From: Aphanomyces cochlioides
Lineage: Eukaryota > Oomycota > Saprolegniomycetes > Saprolegniales > Verrucalvaceae
Reading direction: 5' to 3'
Assembly (NCBI GenBank): GCA_019828595.1
Contig: JAHQRK010000015.1
Location: 1,054,001-1,118,000 of the forward strand
Length of the DNA stretch: 64,000 nucleotides
Position numbers and translations under genes: made by a program. The notes under the pieces were generated by a model, which was not told where the DNA came from, ran no database searches, and saw nothing but the letters and a program-made list of their open reading frames with translations. Within the stretch, counting starts at the first letter, position 1. Each line of letters begins with the position of its first letter. Below are positions 1 to 10,542 of the stretch, in pieces.

Positions 1-1
1 A

Positions 2-97
2 TGCGGCGGTCGCAACTACAATGGGCCAACCCAATGTGCCAGCGGCTTCAACTGCAAGAACTGGAACGAATGGTACAGCCAATGCGTTCCCAACTAA
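2..97 (+). CDS. 3' end of a CBM1-bearing protein (partial)
   Basis: This is the last 31 codons of a gene that begins before the window. It encodes one CBM1 cellulose-binding module: CGG at the start, Cys at TQC and FNC, and the C-terminal NEWYSQC with the stacked aromatic pair, then VPN and TAA. The frame is not the longest ORF here; it was chosen because it reproduces the C-terminus of the neighbouring LPMO genes. By analogy the missing part is probably an AA17 LPMO module with a Pro/Ser/Thr linker (inference). Confidence 0.85.
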   Translation, partial: CGGRNYNGPTQCASGFNCKNWNEWYSQCVPN

Positions 98-901
98 GAA
101 TGCTCGCGATCTCCAACGTCTTAATGTGTCTAATGTCTATGTGTGCTTTTTACTCACTGCGAATTTCGCTTTGGTTTTCATCGAGCTCGTAGGAGCAACT
201 TGGCAGAGCCCTTGGCTGGTAGAAGCCGACCTCAACTTGCACGCTTGCCAATCAAACTTGAGTCGAATATTGACATTCAAACTTGCTCACAGCATAATTG
301 CACAACTGCATCGAGTTGGCACTGCTTAAAGCGTAGCAAAAGAGAAAGGATTCGACAGGAACGGGAATCGAGACTGCAGGGGGGCTTCAGCCGCTAACAC
401 AGTTGTCGCTTAACTTTTGGAGGTGCCTTTCGAGTTGTATCCACCCACAGGCAACAGCCTTGGAAGGAGATGGCATACTATAAGGGGAAGACTACTTGAA
501 ATACAAAAGCACTAGGCTATGGTGTACGAAGAAGACAACTGCACAAGTGCAGGAAGTCGAGTGCGCATTGATATACGCGAATTTCCACGCCAGCAAGACT
601 TTGCTCTTACAACCACCCGACTTCGGTACCCATGGTCAGCTTTTCAACTTCAATATCTTCTAACCATCGCAATGCACATTCTCGCTTACACATCGTCTAG
701 TCTGAGCACCCCGACGCCAACTGACACGATCCCCCCCCGCTCCTTCGGGAGTAAAGCTCACTCGGACGCGCTATCAGTTCACATTCCCATTGATATCCGC
801 GCGACCCCAGGTGGCACAGTCATGCTTTGCCAAGATAAGTATTGACGGATTTTGTTCTAGCTCTTCACTCAACAACAGTTTCCCGCAACGTGGACATAAC
901 G
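98..901. other. Intergenic, nothing recognised
   Basis: Only short overlapping frames are present, none resembling a known protein. A run of eight C lies near 730. It ends where the first inverted-repeat arm starts. Confidence 0.5.
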
Positions 902-985
902 CAAGTGCGAATTATTCATGAACGACAGAATCACTTGTCAACAAGCAACCAACTGGATTGGTTTCAAGCAAATGTCTACACAAAG

Positions 986-1876
986 TTACTTGGGCACGCA
1001 TTGGCTGTACCATTCGTTGTGGGCCTTGCAAACATCCGACGTCTTGCACACGGTCGGGCCTTGAAAACCACTGCCTCCGCATTGACCCCAGGTTTTGACA
1101 CTTGGGACGCATTGGCTGTACCACACACTCCACTTGTGGCAGTGGAGACCACTGGCACATTGAGTCGGACCAGTGTAGCCTTGACCACCACAAGGATAAT
1201 ACACTTCAACTTGTCCGTCGGAGGGAGGAGATGGCGTAGCAGGAGGCGGAGTAGGTGGGCTACTCGTAGAAGGACGCATCGATGTCGGACTCGACGGAGG
1301 ACTAGCCGAGGAGGGACTTGGGGTCGCACCACCGGCAATGCGAACGCAGTTGATGTAGATTTGCCATTGAGGAGAGTGCAATGCCAACCAGTACACGGTC
1401 AACAAGTTCGATTTCTTGCACGTTGGCAAGTCAATCGGCATGGTGCCATTGGGGATGTTGCGAGCGCAATCGTCGTTTTGGTAGACACGAGTGTTGTCGC
1501 ACCAGACTTCACATGGACCTTCGTGCGAGGGGGTGAAGCCTTCTTGGCCGTGGTGCCAGTACACGTTGCCATCCGCTGCAACTCCCGAGGAGTTCCATTC
1601 GCATCAGAGAAACCACAAGTGCCACAGCCCCCGTCATTCGCCGCGACCAAGTCCTTCAAGGTCTTGTATGACGACGCCTTGAAATGGGTGGTGAACGCAT
1701 TGGCGTTGTATTCCGGAGACCCGTTGTATTGGTGACCGGGGAGAACCTTGGGACCATCCATCGTGCCGCAGAAGGACGTGACGCCGAAAGTACGTGGGCA
1801 ATGGGTCGTTGAGGTACCCGTGACCAAGGGCGGTGGAGGCGAGGGCCAAGAGGAAGGTTGGGATCGAGGTGAACAT
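986..1876 (-). pseudogene. AA17-type LPMO with two CBM1, frameshifted (left-arm copy)
   Basis: The reading starts MFTSIP, has a signal peptide ending at LG, and a mature start HGYLND, as in the intact gene at 16789. The frame is lost near 1790, after PLPT, where several codons plus one base are missing compared with that gene, and again near 1579, where a single base is missing before the ADGN-equivalent. After the second break the frame is open: [17 protein letters not shown], the WQIYINC strand, a short Pro/Ser linker and two CBM1 modules ending VPK. Both breaks are present in the right-arm copy, so they predate the inverted duplication or were copied by conversion. Confidence 0.9.
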
Positions 1877-1881
1877 GGCGA

Positions 1882-1898
1882 GGAAAATTGCACAATGA
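1882..1898 (-). promoter_or_regulatory. Oomycete initiator element
   Basis: TCATTGTGCAATTTTCC on the minus strand, 22 bases before the ATG. It fits the known oomycete Inr (YCAYTYY) followed by the flanking promoter block. It is intact although the gene is broken. Confidence 0.7.
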
Positions 1899-1974
1899 TC
1901 GAATTGGCACTCGTGTAGCCAAGTAAGTCCCCTCAGCTTTTGACGAAAGCAAACCGCTGAGAAATTGTCTGCGG

Positions 1975-2009
1975 AAAAACGAGACGCTGTCATCTGGTTG
2001 GAGCTTACC
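1975..2009 (-). promoter_or_regulatory. GGTAAG / GTCTCGTTTTT upstream block
   Basis: Mirror copy of the block at 6521-6555; see that entry. Confidence 0.5.
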
Positions 2010-2950
2010 CATTGAAACGTTATGGCCCCTCTTACCAGTGTGTCACCTCGGGTGTGAAAAACTTCCAACTGAATTCCCTCGTCGCAATCTTGCTGCCATG
2101 CGAGGGATAGCCGTAAGATTCGACTTGGATCTCCCCCACGAAGCGTCTCGAGAGACATGGCTTGATAGTTCCTGCATGGCGATGTCCGACGTAGGACAGA
2201 TCAACCAAGAGGAGTAAACTTGACACAGCGATGACCGCATGGAATCTCCGATAACATCACTGGTCAGTGGAAGCGAGGACAACTGGTCTCGGCATGTGGT
2301 GCATCCATCCATCGACCTTCAACATGGAGATCGCGTTATCTACGACGTACGATTTCGAAGCATCTCGCTCAAGCTCACGCCCCCTCGCGTCTAGAGCATC
2401 ACGTTGGGACGCGAAGGAACTCGAGTTTAGCTGTTGAATGAAGTTGATTCGGTAGTTTGAAACACGAGAAGTATGACATTTCAATTCGACCTGATGAAGG
2501 GGTCGCCTTTGCTCGCTCGTTTATCCATGCAGTTGTCCTACCGTGGTGAAATTATTTCGAATGACAACAATCAACGTGATTGACGCAGTGAAGTAGGCAA
2601 TGTGCTCACTGGTGACTTTAACCTATCCTTGTACGTCGCAGGGTTGCCACCCTCGACGGGAATCGACCACCAGAGGCCACAGCTAAGCAAGAATCAATGA
2701 TCCCAAGTCAAGATGATATATTTCGGATGACGTATGACATACCACGTAGGTAGTTTGATAGCCATTAGTTATCTCGTACACAACACTTCTAAGAGCATCA
2801 TTACGTGTTGGCTATTGCTATAGCCAAATTTGGAAATGGCTTTAGCAGATAGCTATAGCTACGGGTCAATTCTCACAGCAGTGCGAGTTAAATCATTGGC
2901 TATATCGTGACTTGAGATCCCATTCGTTGTATTCACGAAACTGACGTGCT

Positions 2951-4289
2951 ATGAATACGAACGGACGAGAGAGCCACCTCCACCAACTTCTCGACGACGG
3001 CGAAGAAGAGGAGGCATTCTTCATGGGGCACCTTCTTGTGAACAACATTAAAACCATCAAGCCACATCGACTGAGAGCAGCAAACAAGCGTCGTGACCCA
3101 CAAGGCAAGGTTCAACGGTTGAAGGAACAATACTTTCACAGCAATGCAGTGTACGATGACAGAGACTTTCGCCGTAGGTTTCGAATGTCAAAACCAGTCT
3201 TTTTGCGAGTCTACAATGCAGTGGTTGGTCACGATAAGTACTTTACACAACGAAGAAACGCTGCAGGTAAACCTGACCTCCATCCACTACTTAAAATCAT
3301 GGCTGCGTTGCGAATGCTGGCGTACGGAGCCTCTGCTGATTCACTCGATGACAATCTTGAGCTCAGTGAAAACGTTGCCGTCGAATCACTGAAGCGATTC
3401 TACTCTGCCATTGTGTCTTGCTTTGGACCTGTGTATCTACGAGAGCCAAATTCGGACGATGTAAAGCGGCTCCTTGAACTCAATAGCCGGCGTGGCTTCT
3501 TAGGGATGCTTGGATCTTTAGACTGCATGCACTGGGAATGGTCCAAATGTCCGACTGCCCATGCTGGACAATACCAAGGCAAGGGCAAAAGAACGACAGT
3601 TGTACTTGAATCATGGGCCGATGTGAACCTTCGTATTTGGCATTGTCATTTCGGACTACCAGGATCGCTGAATGACATCAACATCCTGCAACACTCAAAC
3701 CTGTTTAATTCCATGATCGAAGGGCGAACTCCTGTCATCGAATACAAAGTAAACAGTATGTGTAGGACGCACCGACAATGCGTGAATCATGCAATACGAT
3801 AGGAAATGTCTACAATCTCCCGTACTTGCTTACTGATGGCATCTATCCCGAATGGTCTACGTTTGTCAAACCACTGCGAGCCCCAACTTGCAACAAGACA
3901 AAAACTTTAACACAGCTCATTCCGCGGCTCGTAAGGATATAGAACGTGCATTTGGCGTCCTTCAATCACGATGGGGTATTATCAGTCGCCCGTACCGTCT
4001 GTGGGGAATCAATATGATGAAGATGTTAATGAGGGCGTGTATTGTACTACACAACATGATTGTCGAAAGCGAGTGTGTTGACGACGATACAACTTTGTTT
4101 GACGATGGGCATGCTTTACGCTTCCACGCAATCACTCCATTCGCGACTGTTCTTGATCCCAACATACTAGCGATCCCTCCCACCCTTGCTCAGGTCATAA
4201 ACATCGAACATAGATTGCGCGATGCTATACGCCACAGCAAGTTGAGAGGCGACATAATCAAGCACCTTTGGGCAGTGAAAGGATTGTAG
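2951..4289 (+). pseudogene. Harbinger DDE transposase, one intron, one frameshift
   Basis: This protein cuts and joins the element ends. It shows the DDE_Tnp_4 hallmarks: GSLDCMHWEW (first Asp), PGSLNDINIL (second Asp) and DIERAFGVLQSRW (Glu). A 47-base GT-AG intron at 3756-3802 restores the expected VYNLPYLLTDGIYPEW after YKVN. About 25 codons later, near 3870-3890, one base is lost or gained (KPL to SPNLQQDKNF), breaking the frame; downstream it is open to a TAG at 4287. The start is the ATG at 2951. Apart from the single break it looks recently active. Confidence 0.88.
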
Positions 4290-4353
4290 CAATAGACTTG
4301 TATTATCTTGAATACTATCATGCATTGAAACAGAATCTACATATCACAACCGA

Positions 4354-4973
4354 TTAAATGTTGTGAACGTTGCCAGCATTGGAGTTATTCAGTCGCAAAC
4401 GAGCCAAAACTTCAGCTCGACGCAAACGCACATATTCTTGTGCTTCCAAGTCAGTGTCTGGAGGTTGCATTTGGAAAAGATGCATTTCATTGTATTCCTC
4501 AGCAACCGCAATTCGTCGAACTGCTGTACTGGCCATAGTCTCAGCTACAGCAACCTGTCTCGCCAGCAATTTCTGTTGGAGCTGTGCAGCTTGGGCTCTA
4601 CGAATACCAATCGGGCGCTGTGGCTCTGGTACAAGCTCGCGCAATTCGAAATCATTATCATTGTCGGAGGATGCGCAACTGTCGTCGTTTCCACAAGATT
4701 GCGCTAAACATCGCTCTCTTATGATTCGATGCGTTTGTCAAAGGCCGATTGAACTCGAGTATAAAACGTACTCTCTTCTTGGTTACGACCAATGATTGCA
4801 TCAGTGCTGAGGTCCACCCACGCTTGGCACAAGGCTTTGTCTTCGTAGGGCCGATAATTGGGACCGCGTGAAGTCATGTCTATCCCTGAAAGGTCGCGTC
4901 TTCGCCTTCTTTTCCTTCTTTTCGAAGCATCAAAAACTACGATTTCGAAGTTTGCCTCTATCCAACAAGCCAT
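4354..4973 (-). pseudogene. Harbinger SANT/Myb-like partner protein, one frameshift
   Basis: This is the second gene of the element, a DNA-binding partner needed by Harbinger transposases. After the ATG at 4973 come a basic run (KRRKRRRRR, a likely nuclear localisation signal) and a SANT-like segment (NYRPYEDKALCQAWVDLS, then TFYTRVQSAFDKR). One base is gained or lost near 4720, just after FDKR; the other frame continues through an acidic stretch and a Gln/Ala-rich helix (LQQKLLARQVAVAETMA) to its stop at 4354. An ATG at 4877 is an alternative start. Confidence 0.75.
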
Positions 4974-5122
4974 ATTTGGCGTGCCAAATAGCCAACAGAC
5001 CCGATTTAACCAATGGCAATAGCAAATAGCAAGGCTGCTAATCTGGTCATTGGCTACAATTTCAGCTTCGATTGCTATATTTGACAAATAGCGATGGCGA
5101 TAGCCAACGCGTAATGATGCTC

Positions 5123-6122
5123 TTAGGCTGAACTCAGTAGATAATTGACACTTTAAAAAGAGTGTTAAGTCGAAGGGGCCAAGAGTCGAAATGCAAGATT
5201 ACTCCCTTCCTGATGGCAAAGAGTATAGCGTCTGGTCGCAATTACGAGCATGGAGGCTAGACGAGTCCCATCGACGATTGCAGTTTGAATGTTTCACCGC
5301 TTTTACGACTCCGCAGTATGTAGGTTGAGTGAACAAAGAAGGGGAATAAGTTTGACAAATCAATGACCACATGGAACCAAAGATAACATCACGAGTCAGA
5401 GCATCAGTATGGAGAAATGGTCATGATATCTAATACACCCATCGACAATCAACATGAGGCCCCTGATGGAGTATGCTCTCATTCATCTCCCGTATCCAGC
5501 AGCGATATACCGATCCTCTCTGTTTTCGATCTGACTGGATATGTGGGCATGGACTTTTTGATATCGTGGTAGTCTGGGGCGGTGGGGGCAGTTCGTCCTC
5601 TGACTTTACCGTGAGCTCGCTGCACATTGCTCATTACACTGCAATGTGCAGGCCATCTGGTTCGCAATTGTTTTACATCTCTCTTATGGACAATCTAATA
5701 TGATGTGATTCTCATTGTACAAACGATGCAATTCGTTTCGCTCGCAATCATGTCCCGAGTGGGAGTCATCCGGCACTTGGCTAGCTTACTTATCGACTAA
5801 AAAGATCCATGAAAAATGTGGATATGCCAAGAAGAAGGATGAAATACTCATCTTCAGTTAGACTTGTTTAGTCCGTGATGGGGATTCTCGACACAATTCG
5901 AGAATCCATGGACTCAAGTTGATGGTTGAGGGGTGTACCAGATGGCAAGACCATTTGTCCTCTCTGACCAGTGATGCTATCAGCGATCCCTCGTTTGACA
6001 TCGATGTGTCAAACTTCTTCCGCTCCCCTCTTGGTATTTTCGATGCAAGTTTATTGTTGCGGTGGGATTGACAGTCGTTTCCAGCGAATATCAAGAGCCT
6101 CTTTGTTAAGCTCCATCGCGCT
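5123..6122. other. Spacer of inverted repeat 1 with two diverged copies of arm sequence
   Basis: No gene seen. About 5338-5470 resembles 2213-2330 of the left arm (same orientation; shared pieces such as CGATGACCGCATGGAA-like and AACATCAC). About 5920-6035 resembles the corresponding part of the right arm. These are older copies of DNA that lies upstream of the broken LPMO. Confidence 0.5.
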
Positions 6123-6520
6123 CCAACGTGATGCTCTAGACGCGAGGGGGCGTCAGCTTGAGCGAGATGCTTCGAAATCGTACGTCGTAGATAACGCGAT
6201 CTCCATGTTGAAGGTCGATGGATGGATGCACCACATGCCGAGACCAGTTGTCCTCGCTTCCACTGACCAGTGATGTTATCGGAGATTCCATGCGGTCATC
6301 GCTGTGTCAAGTTTACTCCTCTTGGTTGATCTGTCCTACGTCGGACATCGCCATGCAGGAACTATCAAGCCATGTCTCTCGAGACGCTTCGTGGGGGAGA
6401 TCCAAGTCGAATCTTACGGCTATCCCTCGCATGGCAGCAAGATTGCGACGAGGGAATTCAGTTGGAAGTTTTTCACACCCGAGGTGACACACTGGTAAGA
6501 GGGGCCATAACGTTTCAATG

Positions 6521-6555
6521 GGTAAGCTCCAACCAGATGACAGCGTCTCGTTTTT
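6521..6555 (+). promoter_or_regulatory. GGTAAG / GTCTCGTTTTT upstream block
   Basis: GGTAAGCTCCA, then about 13 variable bases, then GTCTCGTTTTTCC. The same arrangement precedes the LPMO genes at 16789 and 19237, at 133, 146 and 146 bases before the ATG, in otherwise diverged upstream DNA. Candidate shared promoter element (inference). Confidence 0.5.
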
Positions 6556-6631
6556 CCGCAGACAATTTCTCAGCGGTTTGCTTTCGTCAAAAGCTGAGGG
6601 GACTTACTTGGCTACACGAGTGCCAATTCGA

Positions 6632-6648
6632 TCATTGTGCAATTTTCC
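6632..6648 (+). promoter_or_regulatory. Oomycete initiator element
   Basis: TCATTGTGCAATTTTCC, 22 bases before the ATG at 6654; matches the oomycete Inr plus flanking promoter block. Confidence 0.7.
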
Positions 6649-6653
6649 TCGCC

Positions 6654-7544
6654 ATGTTCACCTCGATCCCAACCTTCCTCTTGGCCCTCGCCTCCACCGC
6701 CCTTGGTCACGGGTACCTCAACGACCCATTGCCCACGTACTTTCGGCGTCACGTCCTTCTGCGGCACGATGGATGGTCCCAAGGTTCTCCCCGGTCACCA
6801 ATACAACGGGTCTCCGGAATACAACGCCAATGCGTTCACCACCCATTTCAAGGCGTCGTCATACAAGACCTTGAAGGACTTGGTCGCGGCGAATGACGGG
6901 GGCTGTGGCACTTGTGGTTTCTCTGATGCGAATGGAACTCCTCGGGAGTTGCAGCGGATGGCAACGTGTACTGGCACCACGGCCAAGAAGGCTTCACCCC
7001 CTCGCACGAAGGTCCATGTGAAGTCTGGTGCGACAACACTCGTGTCTACCAAAACGACGATTGCGCTCGCAACATCCCCAATGGCACCATGCCGATTGAC
7101 TTGCCAACGTGCAAGAAATCGAACTTGTTGACCGTGTACTGGTTGGCATTGCACTCTCCTCAATGGCAAATCTACATCAACTGCGTTCGCATTGCCGGTG
7201 GTGCGACCCCAAGTCCCTCCTCGGCTAGTCCTCCGTCGAGTCCGACATCGATGCGTCCTTCTACGAGTAGCCCACCTACTCCGCCTCCTGCTACGCCATC
7301 TCCTCCCTCCGACGGACAAGTTGAAGTGTATTATCCTTGTGGTGGTCAAGGCTACACTGGTCCGACTCAATGTGCCAGTGGTCTCCACTGCCACAAGTGG
7401 AGTGTGTGGTACAGCCAATGCGTCCCAAGTGTCAAAACCTGGGGTCAATGCGGAGGCAGTGGTTTTCAAGGCCCGACCGTGTGCAAGACGTCGGATGTTT
7501 GCAAGGCCCACAACGAATGGTACAGCCAATGCGTGCCCAAGTAA
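6654..7544 (+). pseudogene. AA17-type LPMO with two CBM1, frameshifted (right-arm copy)
   Basis: Apparently identical to the left-arm copy at 986-1876, with the same two breaks near 6740 and 6951. The second is a one-base deletion: GAGTTGCAG here, against GAATTACCAG in the gene at 16789. Between the breaks the frame carries FCGTMDGPKVLPG and HFKASSYKTLKDL. After them come the second copper His ([10 protein letters not shown]), a 30-residue Pro/Ser linker without the SEDPYTPYPS repeat, and two CBM1 modules ending VPK and TAA at 7542. Confidence 0.9.
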
Positions 7545-7628
7545 CTTTGTGTAGACATTTGCTTGAAACCAATCCAGTTGGTTGCTTGTTGACAAGTGAT
7601 TCTGTCGTTCATGAATAATTCGCACTTG

Positions 7629-9230
7629 TAATGTCCCCTTTTTTGTGGCTGTGTTGTTTTGTGCACAATATATACAATTCATCTCTGAGGTAGTCCCGGC
7701 TGCTTTGGTGGCCCTTACTTAACGCTAGAGAAGCTAACGATGTGTCTCGCTATAGAAAACTCTTGTATCTATCAGCAGTGTACCTGTTGCCTCTGGTTTC
7801 AATACAAGCGGATAGCTGGGACTTGGTTTTTGCTACATGGTTTTCTATTCACTGTGGTATTAGTGGATGCCTGCTTGCCTTGCACCAAGTTGTTCCAATC
7901 GACAATAAGACGAAAGCCATTGGGAAGCTCACTATGGACCTCACGCTGGAGCAAAACCTCGTGCCATGCATTTGCTCAACAAGAATGTTTCGAGCAGTCG
8001 GCTGGTCTTGTTTACCGCGTCAGTTGCCAGTACGACTGCTATCAACGAAGAGTTGTTGCCCTCTTGCCGTAGAGAATCATGACGCAGCTTTTCGTTCGCT
8101 CGATATGATTGCTTTGGACGACATTAGGGGTGAAGCCACTAGACTAGTGTATTGACTTTGGCTTGTACTTGATACCAATGCAGTGCGTGGATAGATTTGA
8201 AATCTTCCTTGATACATAGGAGCAGTCGTGGACAACGTGTTGTGCGTTGGGTTGGCTGTAAAATTGTGTTTTCCTCTCTACAACAGCTTGAATGAAACTA
8301 ATGGCTACTATTACCAAGGAAAGACATACGCAGCTGAGAGCACTTTCTGCTTTGATCACGTTGACGCTTCAGTCCATGGCCTCCATTTCATCCTACAGCG
8401 ACGAACTTGTTGGTTTTTGCCACTGGCTGCATGTCGAATTCGGGCATGTGCTGTTTGCCGTGAACAATGCGTTCCAACAGTCACAACGCTAGTCGTCGAG
8501 TCAAATCATCATGCAGCAATCAAAGGAGAGCTCATTGGAAAGACGGGCAACGACACCAGAGTCAACCTCTTCGTGACATTAAAAAGAACCGCCATACGAT
8601 TCGTAGCCTTACATGTTTCAAACCTGACAATCCACTGACAGCTTGGCCATCCGTAAAGTACTTGACTGTACTTGGACTTATCAATATTGGAAGGCTCCAA
8701 AGCCAAGTCCCAGCGTACCACCGATAGCTCCAAGACGACGTTTGGAATTTCTTCGCTTCCACGCATCGAATCAGTCGCCAAGTTGCATCAATTTAGCGTA
8801 ATTAACTTGTCTATCGCTTGCAAACAGAGTCGAGTGATTAGCTTGTCAAAGGCCGACAATAAGGAGTGTGGAAATGTGTCATTTTTCTGTACCCCTTTTG
8901 CTCGCTTTACTCCATCTGTGGGCGCCAGATGTCGAGCGACATTACTGTAGATGTACAGCTGGCTCAATCGAAAAAACATAATTTGCAAAAGAGACAATAC
9001 AAATAAATCATCGCCATCATGAGAGATGAGAAGCGCGACTTCGAAGGAACAACATGATTGAATATCCTTGGAAGCAATAAAGAGCTGACACGAGCAAATC
9101 GAGAATACTACAACTCGGCTCTTTGCGAGCATGTTGTGGAACTTTCTACATTACACGATTTTGAACAATGTAGAAACACAGAAGATGAATACAAAGTCAT
9201 ATTAAACACTTAAGAAATGACATCGCCGAG
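7629..9230. other. Intergenic, no gene recognised
   Basis: The longest frame (7742-8155) starts at GTG and resembles nothing I know. Near 8922-8945 the minus strand reads CGACATCTGGCGCCCACAG, similar to an LTR end followed by a tRNA primer-binding site, but no retrotransposon genes are adjacent. Confidence 0.4.
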
Positions 9231-9488
9231 CTAGCAAGCGCAGAAAAGGCAAAGATGAGCTTCATTGCATGGGACTTCATCACATAGGCTTCGCTGCATT
9301 TGAGTGATGGGATAATTTACAGCAACCCAGTCACTGTGCTTTTTCCCATTTCGTTTGCAGTCTTCACTGACACAAGCGACCTGTCTGGAATTTATCTCGG
9401 ACATGTAGTGTTTTAGGTAGAGCAGAAAATTGACTCTCTTCATATAACCAGCGCTACCTACGATTGGTTTTAGTGATTTGTTGTACAC
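9231..9488 (-). pseudogene. KDZ transposase C-terminal block
   Basis: The reading LKPIVGSAGYMKRVNFLLYL resembles the helical C-terminal end of KDZ transposases, where an AYM-type motif precedes a conserved NF...LK pattern. It lies in a different frame from the catalytic block. After about residue 36 the sequence no longer looks like the family. Confidence 0.45.
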
Positions 9489-9581
9489 CTCACATAAAAC
9501 AGTGGCGAGGAGTGCGTATTGAGGAAAATTATCAATTCGATAGCCACATTGTTTGGCTTAGTTAGAGTACAAAAATCGGGA

Positions 9582-9944
9582 CTACCTGGAACAGTTGACA
9601 TGATTGTAGTAGTGAAATCTATCGACGAAAAAATGCACATTTCTAAAGAGATATGGTTCTCTCTTCATGGCAGTTGTGTGAATATTGCAAGCATTGTCAA
9701 ATATTACAATTCGTTTTCCTTGAGTATTTTTCCATCGAGTGGCCAATATCTTAAAGGGATGTAAAGGTGATTCATGGTCAAAAAGCAGCATGAAACCAAG
9801 CCAAACACCATGAGGACAGACAAAATGAAGAATACCAGGGAGTCTATGCCGATAATATGGAGCATGTTTGTTGCAAATTTTGTCCTCATTATTGTCGGAT
9901 TTGTATTTCCTCAAAGGACGTATACATGAAGCCCTGGGAACCAC
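9582..9944 (-). pseudogene. KDZ transposase catalytic block
   Basis: KDZ enzymes are DDE-type transposases. The block reads CPHGVWLGF, then ESPLHPFKILATRW, then IVIFDNACNIHTTAMKREP (catalytic Asp in FDNAC) and FFVDRFHYYNHVNCS (the conserved DRFH). The order and spacing match KDZ proteins well. A TAG follows NCSR, where family members read on, so this copy is broken or spliced there. No Met start is expected, since it is internal. Confidence 0.8.
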
Positions 9945-9995
9945 GAGGATAGTTTTTCATCGTGTATCACCTCACTAAGAGGCTCGTGAGATGAA

Positions 9996-10436
9996 CTATA
10001 TTTGAGATGACCTATATTCACCTTGAGGCAGTCGCTCCAGGAATGTTGTAAAGTAAATTAATCGATGTAGTATCGGGATAATTGGTATCCACAAATTATG
10101 ATTGACATCGGATAACAAATTGGAGGTAAGGAGAGCCTTGGCCATGACAGGCATGCACGAAAACAAGGTACTGGTATCATTTGGATTGAGTTTTCTATTT
10201 TCAATGAGATTCATGATGGTCGAATGCATTAATTCAGGGTGTCGAATTAAGACGTTTTGAACGCAAGACGCCGACGATAAATCATACAAAAAATCAGACC
10301 AAACACTAGGACAATGTTTAATAGTGCCACCACTTGAGATTGCATCGATGAAGAGCCCCATGAATGGGGCGTTCTGACTGAGGGAGTCTAATAATTGTGA
10401 TATATCAAAATTGTTGACAACATCAACATGAACCAA
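9996..10436 (-). pseudogene. KDZ transposase, internal block
   Basis: A 146-codon open stretch between the Cys-rich and catalytic blocks. It is rich in hydrophobic helices (FDISQLLDSL, WIPIIPILHRLIYF). I do not recognise a domain in it; position alone assigns it to the transposase. Confidence 0.45.
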
Positions 10437-10542
10437 TTCGACTGAACCATGTCTTTGGAAGCGTGCGTAAGACCTCAGTAGTTTTCTCGTTCGAGGGCAA
10501 CGAATAAAATTTCTATCCTAGATTTCTAGCCCGCATACAAGC

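Larger units (their letters stand above)
902..2407 (-). repeat. Inverted repeat 1, left arm
   Basis: A 1506-base arm that reads as the reverse complement of 6123-7628; paired positions sum to 8530 throughout. The ends were read directly: outside 902 and inside 2407 the match stops abruptly. I saw a single mismatch near 2385. The arm holds a complete broken LPMO gene with its promoter and about 500 bases of upstream DNA. Confidence 0.95.
2793..5122 (+). mobile_element. PIF/Harbinger DNA transposon
   Basis: The element is bounded by terminal inverted repeats beginning GAGCATCATTACG and matching for about 27 bases with a few mismatches. The flanking triplets are TAA (2790-2792) and TTA (5123-5125), a one-base-imperfect form of the 3-base TWA target duplication typical of the superfamily. 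It carries the two usual genes on opposite strands: a DDE transposase (2951-4289, plus) and a SANT/Myb-like protein (4354-4973, minus). Each has one frame break, so this copy is probably not autonomous. It sits in the 3.7-kb spacer between the two arms of inverted repeat 1. Confidence 0.9.
6123..7628 (+). repeat. Inverted repeat 1, right arm
   Basis: Reverse complement of 902-2407, the same 1506 bases, including the broken LPMO and its promoter. The two arms are 3715 bases apart. Confidence 0.95.

Noticed and set aside
842..1735. 297-codon plus-strand frame rich in Arg, and its mirror 6795-7682
   Set aside because: It is the antisense shadow of the broken LPMO in the inverted-repeat arms. 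The Arg/Val-rich composition is that of antisense CBM1 and Pro-linker sequence.
7742..8155. 137-codon frame starting at GTG
   Set aside because: No ATG, no family resemblance and no supporting splice or promoter signal.
8922..8945. TGGCGCC primer-binding-site-like sequence after a CA on the minus strand
   Set aside because: No LTR partner, gag or pol sequence was seen nearby, and a 7-base core occurs by chance.
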